Assembly (NCBI GenBank): GCA_022072455.1
Contig: JAJVHY010000005.1
Span: 1-64,000 of the forward strand
DNA length: 64,000 nt
Direction: 5' to 3'
From: Verrucomicrobiia bacterium
GTDB lineage: Bacteria; Verrucomicrobiota; Verrucomicrobiia; Palsa-1439
Part shown: positions 63,001 through 64,000 of the stretch, in pieces
Layout: every line of letters begins with the position of its first letter
Position numbering within the stretch: the first letter of the stretch is position 1
The notes under the pieces: model-generated
Told to the model about the DNA's origin: nothing
Seen by the model: only the letters and a program-made list of their open reading frames with translations
The model's database searches: none
Made by a program: the position numbers and the translations under genes

Positions 63001-64000
63001 GGCGGCGGCGCGGGCGGCAACAACCAACTCATCGTCGATGGCGGGACCGTCTGGGCGACCACTTTGCGCGCCACCAATACCGGCAACCAAGTGATTCTGA
63101 ACAGCGGCACCATCAATAGCCCCAGCACGTTCATCTCCAACAACGTTTTCACCGTCGGCGATGGCACGGGTGTCGGTGTGTTCAACACCCTTGGCGGTAC
63201 CCACAACTTCGGCAGCGGGATCATCATCGCCAGCAACTCGTTCCTCACCGGCACCGGCACGATCCTCGCCGGCGGACCGCTCGGCGTCACTCTTACCAAC
63301 GGCGGCATCCTGTCCGCTGGGCTCGGCACCACCGGCATCGGCGTGCTCACCGCCAACAACTTGAACTGGCTCAGCGGCGGCATTCTGCAAGTCGATCTGC
63401 AGAACTTCGGCGTCGCCGGCACGGACTACGATTTCCTGCGCCTGACCGGCGCACTGACCAATAGTGGCGCCGGCCTCGTGGTCAATCTGAACACCAATGG
63501 TCTCGGCTCAGCCTTCAACCCGGCAACTGATTACCAACTCTTGATCGGCTCGTTTAACACGCAATTCGGTTTCAGCGCCGGCAACTTCACGGTCAACAAC
63601 AACTTCGGCGCGAGCGGCTGGCAGGTCACGCAGATCGGCACGAACATGTATTTAACCTACTTCGGCACCGCCGCCGTGACGCCGGACTTTGTCTGGGGTT
63701 TTGGCAGCGGCAAGTGGAGCGACGGCCCGCGTTGGACCAACGGAGTCGCCCCGGCTGCCGACGGATTGAAGCTGCAATTTGGGACAAACACGCTGACCCA
63801 ATTCACCGCGACCAACACCAGCATCAGCGCGGTCAATGCGCTGGTGCTCGACGGCGGAGCCAGTGCGCCGATCACCAATTTCCTCGTCGGCAACGCCCTG
63901 ACAATCACCGGCGATGCGGCGGCCATCGTGCAACAAAACCAGGGCGCGTTTGTCATCAGCAACGCGCTGGTGTTGGCGACGAATCTGACGGTACGCGGCA
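60037..64000 (+). CDS. Giant secreted beta-strand-repeat protein (autotransporter-type adhesin), 3' end beyond window
   Basis: The frame is open from ATG 60037 to the window edge (over 1,320 residues). It starts with a signal peptide (MHDFKIFSRKFVSLTGLLLA...TLAA) and continues as Asn/Thr/Gly-rich parallel beta-helix. Recurring patterns GTLTFLGNNS, VDVRAGVTVV.ASNALG, SLDF and YRF...TVSN are autotransporter-associated beta-strand repeats. Near 63670-63760 a new module starts with VWGFGSGKWSDGPRWTNGVAP. A C-terminal anchor would lie outside the window. It is probably a surface or biofilm protein. The many long minus-strand frames here are shadows. Confidence 0.85.
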   Translation, partial: MHDFKIFSRKFVSLTGLLLASSLFSVTTLAADYTNTTSGGYNTTNTWGVLTNPGNTNVADNVVITNGAVAIQFAYAASNDFINVNNLGLFTNATAFGLSGATISINSGGNLLIGNAANSLSGAVVRLNGGTLNFNTEAWNYGVSAGRLEVLGNSTIAGSNNNNTAGTIVNSSLDFPVAGNTLTLLGAITGGTGGFAYRFDSVMVSNNATVTFSKTGAGGPMTATFTNVTITSGSTLMVSNQTPGANTGTLTFLGNNSSLVGTVDVRAGVTVVANASNALGNATVTINDGGTFSIAAGYAAGRTNIINTGGILSVTVLNNALTNTLVQLNGGLLYFNSEPWNSATGPLGILQVWDDSTITNRNGNNSGGTIINESLDFTAANKTLTLAGSISANGAIGYRFNTVTVSNDATVVFSRTGAGAGQFTTTFSNIFLSADKTLSVTNRNTFNAGTLTFLGNNSNMIGTVDVRSGVTLVTSASNSLGTAAVAVNDGATLTPTVAFGLGSSTTTINSGGLLRVLNINNALAGAVIRLNGGTLFHNYIAENIAIVFGGDLQVAGDSTITNYTSSGSASGGGSFTYSSLDFMAGAPKLTLAADITGTSPGIRDVFNRVTVTNDATIVFARTGGLGNSLIAQLSNLTITAGTTLTLTNSTGALNTIVQVLGTNNFGVVGTNDVRSGITLQAAMSNSLGSGSIIVGNGATLTPTVAWGLGTSTSTINTGGWLAVDAVQGALSNATIQLNGGTLWQRGNIGSLSLTVVDGGAIRILSSSVISNFANAGNANSGGTFTHASLDFTAADTTLTLASIIDGTAGGIRYRFDSVTVTNNATVELARSGNAGFGLTVLFSNVTGVAGKTLSVTNSTGNNATLTFVGNNNTFNGGVEIRAGATVASAMSNALGSATVYVNGGTLQIANQDGLGAAAVVVSNGIAIGNVATVIYGGDGATERSSLVTGSGAVWTNIGTLIIGAGTGQSNKLTVANGGVLLASTALNVGGGAGGNNQLIVDGGTVWATTLRATNTGNQVILNSGTINSPSTFISNNVFTVGDGTGVGVFNTLGGTHNFGSGIIIASNSFLTGTGTILAGGPLGVTLTNGGILSAGLGTTGIGVLTANNLNWLSGGILQVDLQNFGVAGTDYDFLRLTGALTNSGAGLVVNLNTNGLGSAFNPATDYQLLIGSFNTQFGFSAGNFTVNNNFGASGWQVTQIGTNMYLTYFGTAAVTPDFVWGFGSGKWSDGPRWTNGVAPAADGLKLQFGTNTLTQFTATNTSISAVNALVLDGGASAPITNFLVGNALTITGDAAAIVQQNQGAFVISNALVLATNLTVRG
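60290..62760 (+). repeat. Four tandem repeats of about 205 residues within the adhesin
   Basis: The anchor SLDF occurs at 60550, 61156, 61771 and 62398, spaced 606, 615 and 627 bases, and each unit repeats the same order of motifs (AxxLNGGTL, SLDF, YRF, TVSN, GTLTFLGNN). The units have diverged at DNA level, so they are old duplications. Confidence 0.8.

Noticed and set aside
60456-63962. Series of minus-strand frames opposite the adhesin
   Set aside because: All mirror the plus-strand repeat; the plus frame is open throughout and has a signal peptide.

Overview
The window is about 58-60% GC, densely coded, and comes from a bacterial chromosome around the replication origin. The best guess is the PVC group, probably Verrucomicrobiota. 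The reasons are three proteins with C-terminal PEP-CTERM sorting tails, large autotransporter-type beta-strand-repeat proteins, a carbohydrate cluster mixing GH27, GH36 and GH130 enzymes with UroD-like, PhyH, Gfo/Idh and GxDLY-type SGNH proteins, and an archaeal-type phosphoglycerate mutase. This is inferred from gene content; there is no rRNA or marker tree in the window.

Layout. 1-3588: end of an exopolysaccharide locus (alpha/alpha-toroid protein, UDP-GlcNAc 2-epimerase, WecG/TagA glycosyltransferase) and a membrane-anchored TPR protein. 3589-5357: a strongly structured leader, an outer-membrane barrel and its terminator. 5384-8276: Nudix hydrolase, ferredoxin, degenerate metallo-beta-lactamase-fold protein, aldo/keto reductase, small lipoprotein. 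8403-14270: a tightly overlapping operon DUF1802, FHA, small exported protein, DJ-1, ThiD, ComEC, then an NDUFA9-like epimerase. 14328-21328: small exported protein, EF-G-2-like GTPase, and a nitrogen island of PII, type I glutamine synthetase, a PP2C phosphatase with a 127-residue mini-kinase, and type II glutamine synthetase behind a sigma-54 promoter. 21329-25371: oriC, dnaA, a cytoplasmic TolB-like propeller and dnaN. 25406-27646: tRNA-Gln, lipoprotein, moeA, upp. 27633-35545: three PEP-CTERM proteins, a PafA-like phosphatase and a small HMA-fold protein behind a hairpin leader. 35629-47914: apgM, corA with an NtrB/NtrC-like pair and a GT39 membrane protein, a diiron ferritin-like protein with its regulator, and a membrane/ZIP/DUF4230/TolC series. 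47911-59828: a glycan-use cluster. 60037-end: a giant secreted repeat adhesin cut by the window edge.

How it works together. PII, two glutamine synthetases, a kinase/phosphatase pair, a sigma-54 promoter and an NtrBC-like pair suggest one nitrogen-control circuit beside the origin. The glycan cluster looks like a regulated unit for alpha-galactoside- and mannoside-containing, probably acylated, polysaccharide, with an AraC regulator in the middle. Surface proteins sorted by PEP-CTERM fit with the exopolysaccharide genes at the left edge. No CRISPR array, prophage or insertion sequence was seen. The clearest unexplained signals are the 7-mer CCGGCAA, which is far more frequent than chance on both strands, the two structured leaders, the mini-kinase/phosphatase pair between two glutamine synthetases, and a 530-residue unrecognised protein inside the glycan operon.
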